From Paroedura picta (taxonomy: Eukaryota; Chordata; Lepidosauria; Squamata; Gekkonidae): a stretch of 64,000 bases of DNA. The stretch is from contig NC_135372.1 in assembly GCF_049243985.1 (NCBI RefSeq), forward strand, positions 98,385,318 through 98,449,317, given 5' to 3'. Of the stretch, positions 34,526-45,100 are shown one piece after another (position 1 is the stretch's first letter; each line of letters opens with the position of its first letter). A program made the position numbers and the translations under genes. The notes beneath the pieces are model-generated. The model saw only the letters and a program-made list of their open reading frames with translations, was not told the DNA's origin and did no database searches.

Positions 34526-36380
34526 GAAAATAGTTGAATTTTAAGTTGATGTACCGGAAGAATGAAAAAATAGGCAAGGACAGATTTTATTTGAAAGCCC
34601 AAAGCAGGGGTTGCACTCCAGTTCATGGGAAGCTGTAGGACTTCTTTTCTCTGCAGCAGAAGGAGTAATCTCAGAGTTTGGCAAGGTGGTGCTTTGGGAA
34701 TTCTTTTTCATGGGAAGCTTCCCACATTTCTCAGAATTGTTTACTTTCTATGTGAAGGTTATTTATTTTGATTACTTGGGGCCCTGACCCAGTTAGGATA
34801 GGTAGTACCAACAGACTGATTAAACTGGCCACCTGATTTTATGTAACCACTTAGTTGGCTTCTCGTGAAAGGGTGGTTTGGCTTGCAAGTGCATTGTTTT
34901 GCGGGACAGGGGAGACAGTTAGCTTTCCCAATCTGTTCACTTTCATTCTGAATTGGGACAAGATAATGTTTCTCTTAGCAGTTCTTATAGCCCTGTTTAG
35001 CTAGATCTATTTCTAATATTTGAGCTTTAAAAAAAATGATGCAAATCAGAGTGGATATCTATTACTCTAGGGTTCCCCTTTTCTGCAGATATCTAAAACT
35101 GCAGATAGGAGCCACACTTGCACTAATCAGATGTTTATGTAAGCTTGGGTGGCCCAGTGGGTTGGCAGAAAAATCTGATATTAAAAAAAATGGGGAGTTT
35201 AATTCTCTACCAAATAAAAAAGCATGAACAAACAACACACTTACTTTTGAAAGTGGTAGTGGTTGCTGCTGTAGTGACGATGGAGTGCCGGAGCTGCTGC
35301 TGCTGGGGTTGGCCCACCTAGAACCACACCAGGCAAGCTGCCAAAAGCAGGGGAGGGGGAGTGGTAGGGGACACCTTGGTGGGTCCATCCAGAGCGGTTC
35401 TGAGCAAGCTGCTGAGAATGACGAGATGGGAGAGGAACCTTTGCAGGCCCCCAGGAGCAAATCTGGGTGAGCCACTGAGTGTGGTGATAGTGAGGGAAGA
35501 CTTAGCTGAACTGTCTGGCACAGCTCCAGCTAAGCCAGCTAAGCCACCAAGAAGAATGAGTGTGGAGAGGGAAGCCTTGGCTGGCCTAGAGCTGCTCTGG
35601 GTGAGTTGCTGAGAGTGGCAAGGGGCGGGGCGGAAACTCGACAAGGGGGCAGATGGAGAGAATGAAAGCATGCTGGGGTAGGGGGGCAGAAAGAGAATGA
35701 TTAAGATAGGGGACAGAAAGAGAGAGTTATGGGGTAGGAGCCTATGAGTGACAGGCATGGGGGAAAGAAGGGGTAGCAGGATGGAGAAAGGGGGAGAGGG
35801 GATGAAATAAAGGCAGGAGGGAATGCCCCTCCCACAAGCTCCTTAGGGGTCCCCACTTGTGCATATATAATAATTTTAGAGAAATTCCGACTCCACTCTT
35901 AGAACAGTGGTTTTGTCTGTCACAATTTGATTTTTCATAATGCAACAATCAGGTAGTTTCATTGGTTTGGGGTCTGAGCCCCTGGACTCCAGTGATGGGG
36001 GGAGGTCGAGAGGAGGAAGGCCTGTTCCAATGTTACTCTGTGCTTGTGCTGGTCTTAACCATATGCCTATCCCTTCCATTCTTGTATTCTCCAAAATTTT
36101 ATTTCTGTTCCAGCATTACAGATCTAAATAATTTGGTTTTAAAATAGTTTCAGGGAAAGTTGCATGCAGTTACATGAAATTCATAGTTTGTCCCTATAGC
36201 AGCAGCATACATCAGCTCAGCATTCAGTTTCTAAGAAAGAAATGAATGAAGACAGCTAGGTTTCATAATCCAAAACTATTTCACAAATAATTTGGGGGCT
36301 TTAGCAGCTGTATTTCTTCTGTGTGAATGTGTGATCCTAGCAGCCCCCGAAGATATACCTTTCAGTTTTTAAGGATAGAT
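34526..36380. other. Intergenic DNA with a purine-rich, partly tandem region
   Basis: About 35390-35620 contains imperfect repeats of a 65-bp-like unit (GAGCGGTTCTGAGCAAGCTG, GAGCAAATCTGGGTGAGCCA, GAGCTGCTCTGGGTGAGTTG). About 35630-35820 is strongly purine-rich (GGGGACAGAAAGAGAGAG-type). No gene was recognised. It may be part of an unnamed repeat. Confidence 0.4.
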
Positions 36381-36387
36381 TCAAAAG

Positions 36388-36573
36388 GGTAGCCGTGTTG
36401 GTCTGAAGCAGCACAATAAAATCAGAGTCCAGTAGCACCTTTAAGACCAACAAAGATTTATTCAGGGCGTGAGTTTTCAAGTCTGACGAAGAGTGCTTGC
36501 ACTCGAAAGCTCACACCCTGAATAAATCTTTGTTGGATTTAAAGGTGCTACTGGACTCTGATTTTTCTGTTTT
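36388..36573. repeat. Foldback copy of the GGGTAGCC..GTCTGAAG repeat
   Basis: AGTCCAGTAGCACCTTTAAG, then ACCAACAAAGATTTATTCAG at about 36427-36466, are mirrored by CTGAATAAATCTTTGTTGGA, then TTTAAAGGTGCTACTGGACT at about 36518-36557. The loop holds TCTGACGAAGAGTGCTTGCA. The left half equals the repeat start at 9288, so this is a head-to-head arrangement of one family. Confidence 0.7.
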
Positions 36574-36602
36574 TAAGTGAAACTTGACTATATTTTATGG
36601 TA

Positions 36603-36885
36603 AGGTAAAGGTATCCCCTGTGCAAGCACCGGGTCATGTCTGACCCTTGAGGTGACGCCCTCTAGCGTTTTCATGTCAGACTCAATACAGGGTGGTTTGC
36701 CAGTGCCTTCCCCAGTCATTACCATTTACCCCCCAGCAAGCTGGGTACTCATTTTACCGACCTCGGAAGGATGGAAGGCTGAGTCAACCTTGAGCCGGCT
36801 GCTGGGATTGAACTCCCAACCTCATGGACAGACAGCTTCAGACAGCATTTCTGCCACTTACCACTCTGCACCACAAGAGGCTCTT
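36603..36885 (-). repeat. Full-length Sauria-type SINE (minus strand) with 15-bp target duplication
   Basis: On the minus strand it runs from GAGCCTCTTGTGGTGCAGAG (tRNA-like head) through GGCAAACCACCCTGTATTGA to the BovB-like tail GGGTCAGACATGACCCGGTG and (ACCTTT)n. Perfect direct repeats CTATATTTTATGGTA flank it at 36588-36602 and 36886-36900. Intact flanking repeats imply a fairly recent insertion by LINE machinery, presumably BovB. Confidence 0.85.
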
Positions 36886-37034
36886 CTATATTTTATGGTA
36901 CTATGAGGCAATTTCTTAAAGCAAACACTACTCATGTATCTAATAGTCTTCTAATGAAGTAATCACTGAACAAAGTTAGTTTTTCTCTCTGTTTATCTGC
37001 TAACACCAAGGTATTGCTTGTCGGATAGGATTAG

Positions 37035-37190
37035 TAATCTCCAGGTGTGCCTAGAGATCTGGGATTATAATCCATCTGCAGCCTACAGAGATCAGTTTTC
37101 CTGTAGAAAATGGCTGCTTTGGATAGTGGACTCTATGGCATTATACCCTGCTGATGTCCCTCTTCTCATGCCAGTTCCATGGAAAAGACA
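37035..37190. repeat. Dispersed repeat family X, copy 1
   Basis: It contains CTACAGAGATCAGTTTTCCT, AAAATGGCTGCTTTGGATAG and TATGGCATTATACCCTGCTG. The same order of blocks occurs at 41755-41935 and 43520-43715. It has no coding capacity and I cannot name the family. Confidence 0.6.
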
Positions 37191-37287
37191 TATGTTTAGC
37201 ACTACCTACACAGCTGTGTTATTTAAATGTTCTCCAAGCTGTGCAGGAGTTTCTCCAGAGAAATATTTGAAAAGTATTAGGAAGTTC

Positions 37288-38060
37288 CTATGATAAATAC
37301 ACATCCCCTCCAGTGCCTCCTCTTGGATATTCTTCATATGCTTTTGAATCATGCACACTATAGATCTTGCATATTCCAATAGTAATGCCTTGCAATTCAG
37401 CAGTTTCCCTTTTTAGTCTGCTCCTGAAGTTCCTTTGCAATAGAACAGCTACTTTGAAGTCACCCACTGAATGTCCTAGAAAGCTGAACAGTTCTCCTAC
37501 AGGCTTCTCAGTCTTGTGATTCTCAGTGTCAGATTTGTTTCCATTAATCCTTTGGTATAAGGTCTTTCCTGTTTGCCCTATGCGAAGAACCAAAGGGCAT
37601 TGTTGACATTTAATAGCATATACAATGTTAGAAGATGAGCATATGACTAAGCCTGAGATGGCATAATTGAAGTTATTCGATCCAGTGATAGACTCAGACA
37701 ATACTATGTGGCAGCGAAGTTTGCATCTAATTTTATTGCAAGTGCCCATGTTCAAATTAAATGTATTATTGTGAGCAAGGAGTTTTTTGAGATTTGGAGG
37801 GGAGGTGTCTACGTACAAGAAAAAGTTTGCACCCCAGTACTTACGAAAGAGCTGTCATTAATCATTTGAGGTTGTAAGTTGCTGATGATGTGTTGAGCTG
37901 TTTTGAGTTGGGAGATGAATCCCACCATTAGTGGTGTTCTTTTGTTGTCTCTTTTGGACCAATTTTGCCACATGTTTTCTCTGTCCAGTTGCTAAATGAT
38001 TACCTTCCATTCAGTCCCAGATGTCAGGATGTTAGTTAGGTATAAATGCATTGTAAGTTT
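37288..38060 (-). mobile_element. Penelope-like element fragment with GIY-YIG-type domain
   Basis: The minus-strand product has, in order, TPLMVGFISQLKTAQ-type sequence near 37900, a C-N-K-I-R-C-K-L block near 37730, SNIVYAIKCQQCPLV near 37640-37590, and IGQTGKTLYQRI followed by GHSVGDFKVAVL. This is the layout of the C-terminal GIY-YIG endonuclease region of Penelope-like retroelements. The reverse transcriptase part is absent from this copy. It is a dead, 5'-truncated fossil. Confidence 0.65.
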
Positions 38061-38081
38061 GCACTGACATGTTCTTGTTGC

Positions 38082-38553
38082 TGTCATGACCCTGGGGTGC
38101 AGTTTCAAAACTCTCCTCAAGACAAACACACAGGAGTCCCAGGCACTGGGAAAACCCAAGTCAGTCTTTATTCGGGGAAAGGCAGCATCTACAAGGGAAT
38201 CAGCGGCAGATAAACATTGTCAAAGACAAAGAACAAAAGAGAGTTTGGCTAGCTGTACCCTTGGACCCTACCCCCTGATACCCACATTCAGGCAGGAAAT
38301 ACACTTTCCCACAGTACCCATGTTTGATCAACCCAGGTTCCAAAACAGGAGACAGCCAGTCTAAATAATAAGCAGGTATTAGCTTGGTGAGAGGATTGTT
38401 AGGCATACTACTAAAGAATACTGATAAGGACCCAAAGTCTCTCTATAGTGTAAAATGAGGAGGAAAGGGGGACTGCTACAAAGTGGCCTCACTGGGCTGT
38501 TTGGGAGAAACAGCTAAACTGGCACGGTCTAAAGGTGGCACAGGACAGTTACA
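38082..38553 (-). mobile_element. Possible solo LTR fossil (minus strand)
   Basis: The segment runs from TGTCATGACC to GGACAGTTACA, so it has TG..CA-type ends. On the minus strand an AATAAAGACTG poly(A)-like signal lies about 95 bp before its end, as in an LTR. No coding region adjoins it and no clear target duplication was found, so the family and even the class remain uncertain. Confidence 0.3.
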
Positions 38554-39061
38554 TCACATCCCATGGCTGAAAGCTGGCACTGAAACCAAGTTCCAAGTGA
38601 GATTGCTAGTTCACATTTATTCCTTGGAGCAGTGAAAAAGCATTGCTATAAATAATCATGTATATTCCTGGAATGGAAGTCCCAGTCCTGTCCCTCAGCC
38701 ATGACCCCCTGGCTACTTGGACTACCTGTTAGAAGAAGATATAAATAATTATTTGATAAGTTAATAATAATAAAAATGTGTAAAACCTGGGTTTTTAAAA
38801 TCTCTTTAAGAGGATATCTGGTGAAATTCCAGGTTCAATCAGGTGATAAAGCACGATGAACAGTATTATTTCATAAAACGACCCCCATGAGCCAATGCTC
38901 CATTATAAGTCTTTAACAGCCTCTTACTGGTAGATTTTGTCCTTGAAAAGAGATCTGAGCAGTTGTTGTCCTTGAGTAAAGGAGTTTTTCAATTTGTGAC
39001 ACGTGTTGATCACATTTGAACAATTTGGTAGTCTATCTCACTCTACACAGGTGGCTGAATC
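38554..39061. other. Upstream region of the first chitinase gene
   Basis: No repeat or gene was recognised. The last 100 bases show partial similarity to the region upstream of the second chitinase. Confidence 0.4.
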
Positions 39062-39098
39062 CCACACTGATAAGAGAGCCTTTTGTGTCTCTATAAAA
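39062..39098 (+). promoter_or_regulatory. Core promoter of chitinase copy 1: GATA-like site and TATA box
   Basis: CCACACTGATAA at 39062-39073 (containing a GATA-type core) precedes TATAAAA at 39092-39098, which is 44 bp before the ATG. The paralogue has CCACAGTGATAA and TATATAAAA at nearly the same spacing (57078-57114). This conservation supports a real core promoter; factor identity is inferred. Confidence 0.6.
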
Positions 39099-39141
39099 TG
39101 GCACTTGAATGGTACCTTTGCAGTTACAACTGGAAGAAAAG

Positions 39142-42100
39142 ATGGGGAAGAGTCTGCTGTGGCTTGGTGAGTGTGTCTTCCAAATTTAACATCTCTATTT
39201 TTAACTGCTGGGTAGAAGTGATCCTAGAGGCCATGACAGGAATGTGTTAGAGAAATAATTTTACAAGATCTCTTCTTAAAATAAGAAATTGTGCTCAAAG
39301 TGGCATCACATTCTCTAGAAGTGTTTCAAATAGTGCTACATGAGGTTTCGATCATGAAGATTTTCAGGACAATGTACAACAGGGAAAGCCCTTCAATTCC
39401 TCACCCACTTGCTCAGGGTTTTTTTTTCCACCATGCTGTCCATTGCCTATTGGCAATGGCTTTCCCCCCCATAACCTGTGACTTGGGCATTATTTAAAAC
39501 AATTTTAAGAATCCATAGAAAACTGGCTTCTTCATGAAATGATTCCATCCAATCAGAGATGACGACCAGAATAGGCTACATGATGACATTATAAAAACAA
39601 ATCAGAGTCAAGATAGGAAGTATTGTGCTTGTCCGGATTTTGCTTTATGATGACACTACATAATAAGTTTGGGTCTCCTGATGACATCAAATAAGGATAA
39701 ACATTTATTCCCAATTTTGCAGCTTGTAAGGAAATCCTGGAAGTTAGATGAGGTGAAGAAGTAAATATTTCAGGGTAAAGTCCTCAGTTTTAGGTCAGTC
39801 TTACATTTGAATCATGAGCCTCTTGTGGCGCAGAGTGGTAAGGCAGCGACATGCTGTCTGAAGCTGTCTGCCCATGAGGTTGGGTGGTCGATCCCAGCAG
39901 CCGGCTCAAGGTTGACTCAGCCTTCCATCCTTCCGAGGTCGGTAAAATGAGTACCCAGCTTGCTGGGGGGTAAACGGTAATGACTGGGGAAGGCACTGGC
40001 AAACCACCCCGTATTGAGTCTGCCATGAAAACGCTAGAGGGTGTCACCCCAAGGGTCAGACATGACCCGGTGCTTGCACAGGGGATACCTTTACCTTTAC
40101 ATTTGAATATTGACAAAACCCACGTTGACCGTTTCTAACACATTCAATTTTGTCTTGCAGGTCTGGCCATTCTACTGCAATTGCAGCTTGGTGAGAACAT
40201 TTAAAAAAATATATATGATTGATGAGAACAAAACAAAGTAGTTTGAGTGAAGCAGTATGTTTAACAATAAAGATTATTTTAATTGTAATTTTTCCTTATC
40301 TCTAGTTTTTAAATCTGAATAATGAGTTACCTTCATGACAGAAAAAAACCTCAAATTACTTTTATCACAACGCTATACAAAACTGCAAGAAGATGCCTTA
40401 CAAATATGGAAAGGAAAGGAGCAATAAATCAGCACCTTTTAATTGACTTCTGTTTCTTATTTGCTGTCTGGGATAGTGTATTATTTTTTTTACTAGGTCC
40501 TCAAAATTAATTTCATGATGTGAAATGCAATGAATAAGTTGTTAGGTAGCAACTTCATGGAGAGTAAAACTTAGAGTGAATTGTTTAATATGGGAAGTGT
40601 TTGATAAGGGAGGCAGTATATCTATAGCTATTTCTATAGCTATTTCTATAGATATGCATCTATCATCTATGCATCTATTATTGGCCAATTTGGACAATGT
40701 GGAGCCATTGTATATGTTTTTATTTAGTCTTGTGTAACTATTTAACATCCTCAGCTGTGAACATTCAACAAAAAGCAAGAATCTTAATCATTGAGTGAAA
40801 GTCATTTGTCATTGTTTTTGGTGTATAATACATTGATTGTTCTAGGTCTAATTCCATTGATCAAGCAGGACTTCTTTGAAAAAAGTTATTTGATTTCTGT
40901 CATTGATGGTTTCTTCTGTCTTCTTGCCAGGCTCTACCTACAAGCTGGTATGTTATTTCACTAACTGGTCTCAGTACAGGCCAGAACCAGCCAAGTATTT
41001 CCCAAACAACATTGATCCAAATCTTTGTACTCATTTGATCTATGCCTTTGCCACAATGAATCAGAATAAGATTGCACCATATGAATGGAATGATGAAGAC
41101 AGGCTCTTCCCAGAGTTTCAAGCACTTAAGAAAAGGTTAGCAATATATTCCATGCTTCAATGTTTTCAAAACTGTGTATATTTCAGAGGTCATAGGTGAA
41201 AATGTCTGTATGAATGCTAAAATGGTGATTTCAGACTTTTTAAAAAAGGAACTGCAGGGGTGGCCAAACTGTCTCTCCAAATGTCCATATGCAGGAATTA
41301 GAGTCCCTGGACATCTGGAGTCATAGTTTGGCCACCCCTGCTTTAAAGGGATCTGCAGTCATTGCCATCTATCAGGATCCCTCAATATGGTGCTCAAAGG
41401 CTCTGTGGCACCCACTGAAACCATTCTTGCTGCTCACCAAGTGTTTTTAGAAAGTGGGTGTTTTATGTTGAATTTCTGATCTAATGCTTTATGATATAAT
41501 GCTGACAGTGGCTTTTTGTAAAGTACTTTACCTGTGCAAATAGCAGAGAGATATTCTAAAAACACAGTGGAACTTCCTTCTGATTAAACACAATAGGGCA
41601 ACTCAGCTGAAAGGTTTAATGCACCTAACTGGAACTTTTACTGTGAAGCCACCAGATATTTTTAATTTGCATATGTTTTAATCATTCAACACCAATTGCT
41701 ATTGTTACAAGAAATGGTGCTAGTATTATCATTCTCCATGTGGAAGCTAGAGATCTTTCAGAATTGCAATGGATTTCCAGACTATAGAGATCTGATCACC
41801 TAGAAAAATGGTTGCATTGGAGGCCAGCCCATATGGCATTATATCCCATATAGTGAGGGCCCACTCCTCTGAAAACTCCACCATCTCTAGATCCCACTCC
41901 CCAAATCTCCAGTCTAGAATTGGCAATGGTACAGGCTGAAAATGTCTGGGCTCATGATAAAAGGGGTCATGAAAAGTGGAGAGGAAGCCATGACAAGTGC
42001 ATTATTTCCCCTTTCTTTTGCATACATGTGTAAAGTGCCTTCAGAATTAAGATAGACACTGCTGGAGGCAGGTTATTACTTAGCTCATTATGTACAGTAT

Positions 42101-45100
42101 AAGTATAAAGGGCCATCAAATCACAGCCAATTTATGGTAACCCCAGCAAGGGGCTCTCGAGGCAAGTGAGAAGCAGAGGTGGTCTGCCATTTCCTTCCTC
42201 TGCAGAATCTTTCTTGTTGGTATCCCTTCCAACAATAAACCCTGCTTAGCTTCTGAGATGCTGCCTTCCCTCCCTGTTTTGTGCATATGTAAGAAAATAT
42301 TTTTAAATCTTCAGATATCCTAAGGCTTTAAAATAAACATCAAAAGCCTCAAGAACTCTAAAAAGCCTCAAGAATTTTCTTGCCACTCCCTCATTCACAC
42401 TGTTGACATATTTTAAACAATATGCTGATTTTTAAAGATATCCCATTAAACAGAGCTTCTGACTGAAATGCTGAAGAGCTACTATCAATCTTATGCACTA
42501 TCAAACCACATTTTGTGGTTGGCTCTGTCTCCTGTGGTAGCCACTTTGTGTTTGTGCTCACCACCCTCTGCCAGAATTCCAAATGTGCCTGCAGCCTCAA
42601 AAAAGGTTGGGGACTCCTGCCATATATATTAGTCAAGGATATCTGTAGCTTAAAAACAATCGCTCAGTACTTGAGGTATTGCATCCTGAGGTGCAAGTAC
42701 AAATGTCTACACTGATATTATTCTTCCTCATATTTTACAGCAACTCCAATCTTGTCACTCTGCTAGCTATTGGAGGCTGGAATTTTGGCACCCAGAAGTG
42801 AGTATTTTCTCCCCCCCCCTCACTGCACTAATAACAGCTCAACAGCTTTGATGCCCCAGACTCTGATCTTGCTCCAGTGGAGTTTCTGAATGTGGAGTAG
42901 TCAAAAGATCTAGGTGCCCGTCATGGTGATGAACATGATGAAAAGACCTGAAGTTACTGTTTAATAGTGCTTTGGATGCAATGATAGAGAGATAGCACTT
43001 CTGATGAGAAGGGCTTTGAGAGGGGGTGATATGGGAGCCATTCATGGAAAGAAAAGTGGTTTCTCTGAATTGTGAGTACTGTGTAAATGGTCCCTTGCAG
43101 CATGCCCATGACCTGTTATTGCGCATGTTCTCACAGAATACATAGAGACTTGATGCTGGGGATGTTTGAGACAAATGGCATCTAGGTCTCACAGAAAGGT
43201 ACCTGAACAATATGTAAGGGCATGTGGGAGATTGTTTAAGGATTTCCTTATTCTAGGTTCACTGAAATGGTTGCTTCAGCTGCCAATCGTAAAATCTTCA
43301 TTGATTCAGTGATTGAGTACCTCTGTAAATTCGGGTTTGATGGGATTGACCTGGACTTTGAATATCCAGGATCCAGAGGCAGCCCTCCTGAAGACAAGCA
43401 TCGTTTCACTATCCTGACTCAGGTGAGAAGCCACTACAATAGGAAGAGTGGACTGTCTGTGCTTAACCAGTTCAGCAAAGAATGGCTCCTAAAAAGATCT
43501 TCAAAACCGTCTTTCCTAGCAGGACTGCCAACCTTTAGGAGGGGCCTGGAGATCTCTTAGAATCTCCAAACTAAAGAGATCAGTTCCCCTGGAGAAAATG
43601 ATTGTTTGGGAAGGTGGCCTCTATGCTAATATGCCTCAATTAGGTCCCTCCCCAAACGCTGTGCTCCCAAAACTCAATCCTTAAATCTTCAGGAATTTGG
43701 AAGCCCTATTTCATTGAGGCAGTCGTGCGTTTGCTCTTTTAAACATGACAAGGCTAGGTAGTGAGCACTACCACCCAAGAACTGCATGATAAGCAATGGT
43801 GTCTCCAAAGGACAATAACAGTTACAATAACTGCAACAACACAAAACAAGGAATACAGACAATAGAGGCAACTTTTTTGAAATTCAAAGTGCAGCCTTGA
43901 GCTGAGACACGTGGGCTGGGGACAAACAGTTGGACACTGGAGAGAGCCCCTTGCAATTGCCACATGAGGTCCAGACTCTACCACTACTCATAGATTGTTC
44001 ACAGTCAGAAAATCTGGACAATCTGTTGCTGATCAAACCTGGTGTTTGGCAAATTCAGTCCAGTAGCCCTTTAAAGATTGATAACATGTATACTTGAAAG
44101 AATAATATCAGTGTGTTATTGGGAATCCACAAGTAGCACTGAAGTAAGCTACTATGGAAATGTATGCATGGAAGGTGCTGAGGAACAAGACATATATTTG
44201 AAATGGTGCTCTGTATTTTTCCACAGGAAATACTTGCTGCTTTTGAAAACAATAAATGTGATGGGAAGAGGCTTTTGGTCACAGCAGCTGTATCTGCTGG
44301 CAAAGGAACTATTGATGCAGGATATGAAATTGCTGAAATAGGAAAGTATGTGGAATAGAACTCAACTATGGGGGTTTTGGAAATGAAGTTGATTTTTTCA
44401 TGCATCATCAATGATATCTTTATCATGCAGATTGATTATAAAACTGCTGCCAAATAATAATTTGCCTTCCCAATTTATGGAGAAGTCCCAGTGACACTGG
44501 TAGATACCTTGGGTGTACTATAGATCAGTGGTCCCCAACCCGCGGGCTGCGGCCCGGTTCCGGGCCGCAAAGGCCTTGGCGCCGGGCCATGGCTCCTTCT
44601 TCCCTCCCCCCCCGAAGCGAGAAGCTCGCCAGGCCGCAAGCAAATCGGCCGCCAAAGCTGCCGATTAGCTCGCAGCTCGGCAAGCTTCTTGTTTCGGGAG
44701 GGGAGGGAAGAGAAGCTTGCCGAGCCACAAGCTAATCGGCCGCTTTGGCGGCCGATTTGCTGGCGGCCCGGAGGGGCCGGGAGGGGGAGCCGAGGCCGCC
44801 GGCATGGCGATGGCACATACGTGCATGCGCAGACTGCCACGCACGCGCGTTTGCACCCCTGCGCGGCAGTCCGTGCACGTGCGTTTGCGCTGGGGCTGCC
44901 GTGCATGCGCGGGCCCCCAGGCCGCCCTCTCCCCCCACTTCGGAGCAGCGGTCTGCGGCAGCCGAAAGGTTGCGGACCGCTGCTATAGGTCACTGCTGGA
45001 TTTTTAAAGATCTATGTCATAGCTATATGGACTCATAATTTTTTTTCTCATTTATGACAGAGTTCTAGATTTCATCAGTGTAATGACATATGACTTCCAT

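Noticed and set aside
35062-35758. 137- and 146-codon minus-strand Ser/Pro/Leu-rich frames
   Set aside because: They translate a purine-rich, partly tandem region in antisense; low-complexity composition with no motif.
44475-45038. Several overlapping Arg/Ala/Pro-rich frames on both strands
   Set aside because: They come from the CpG-dense hAT element in a chitinase intron; compositional frames, not genes.
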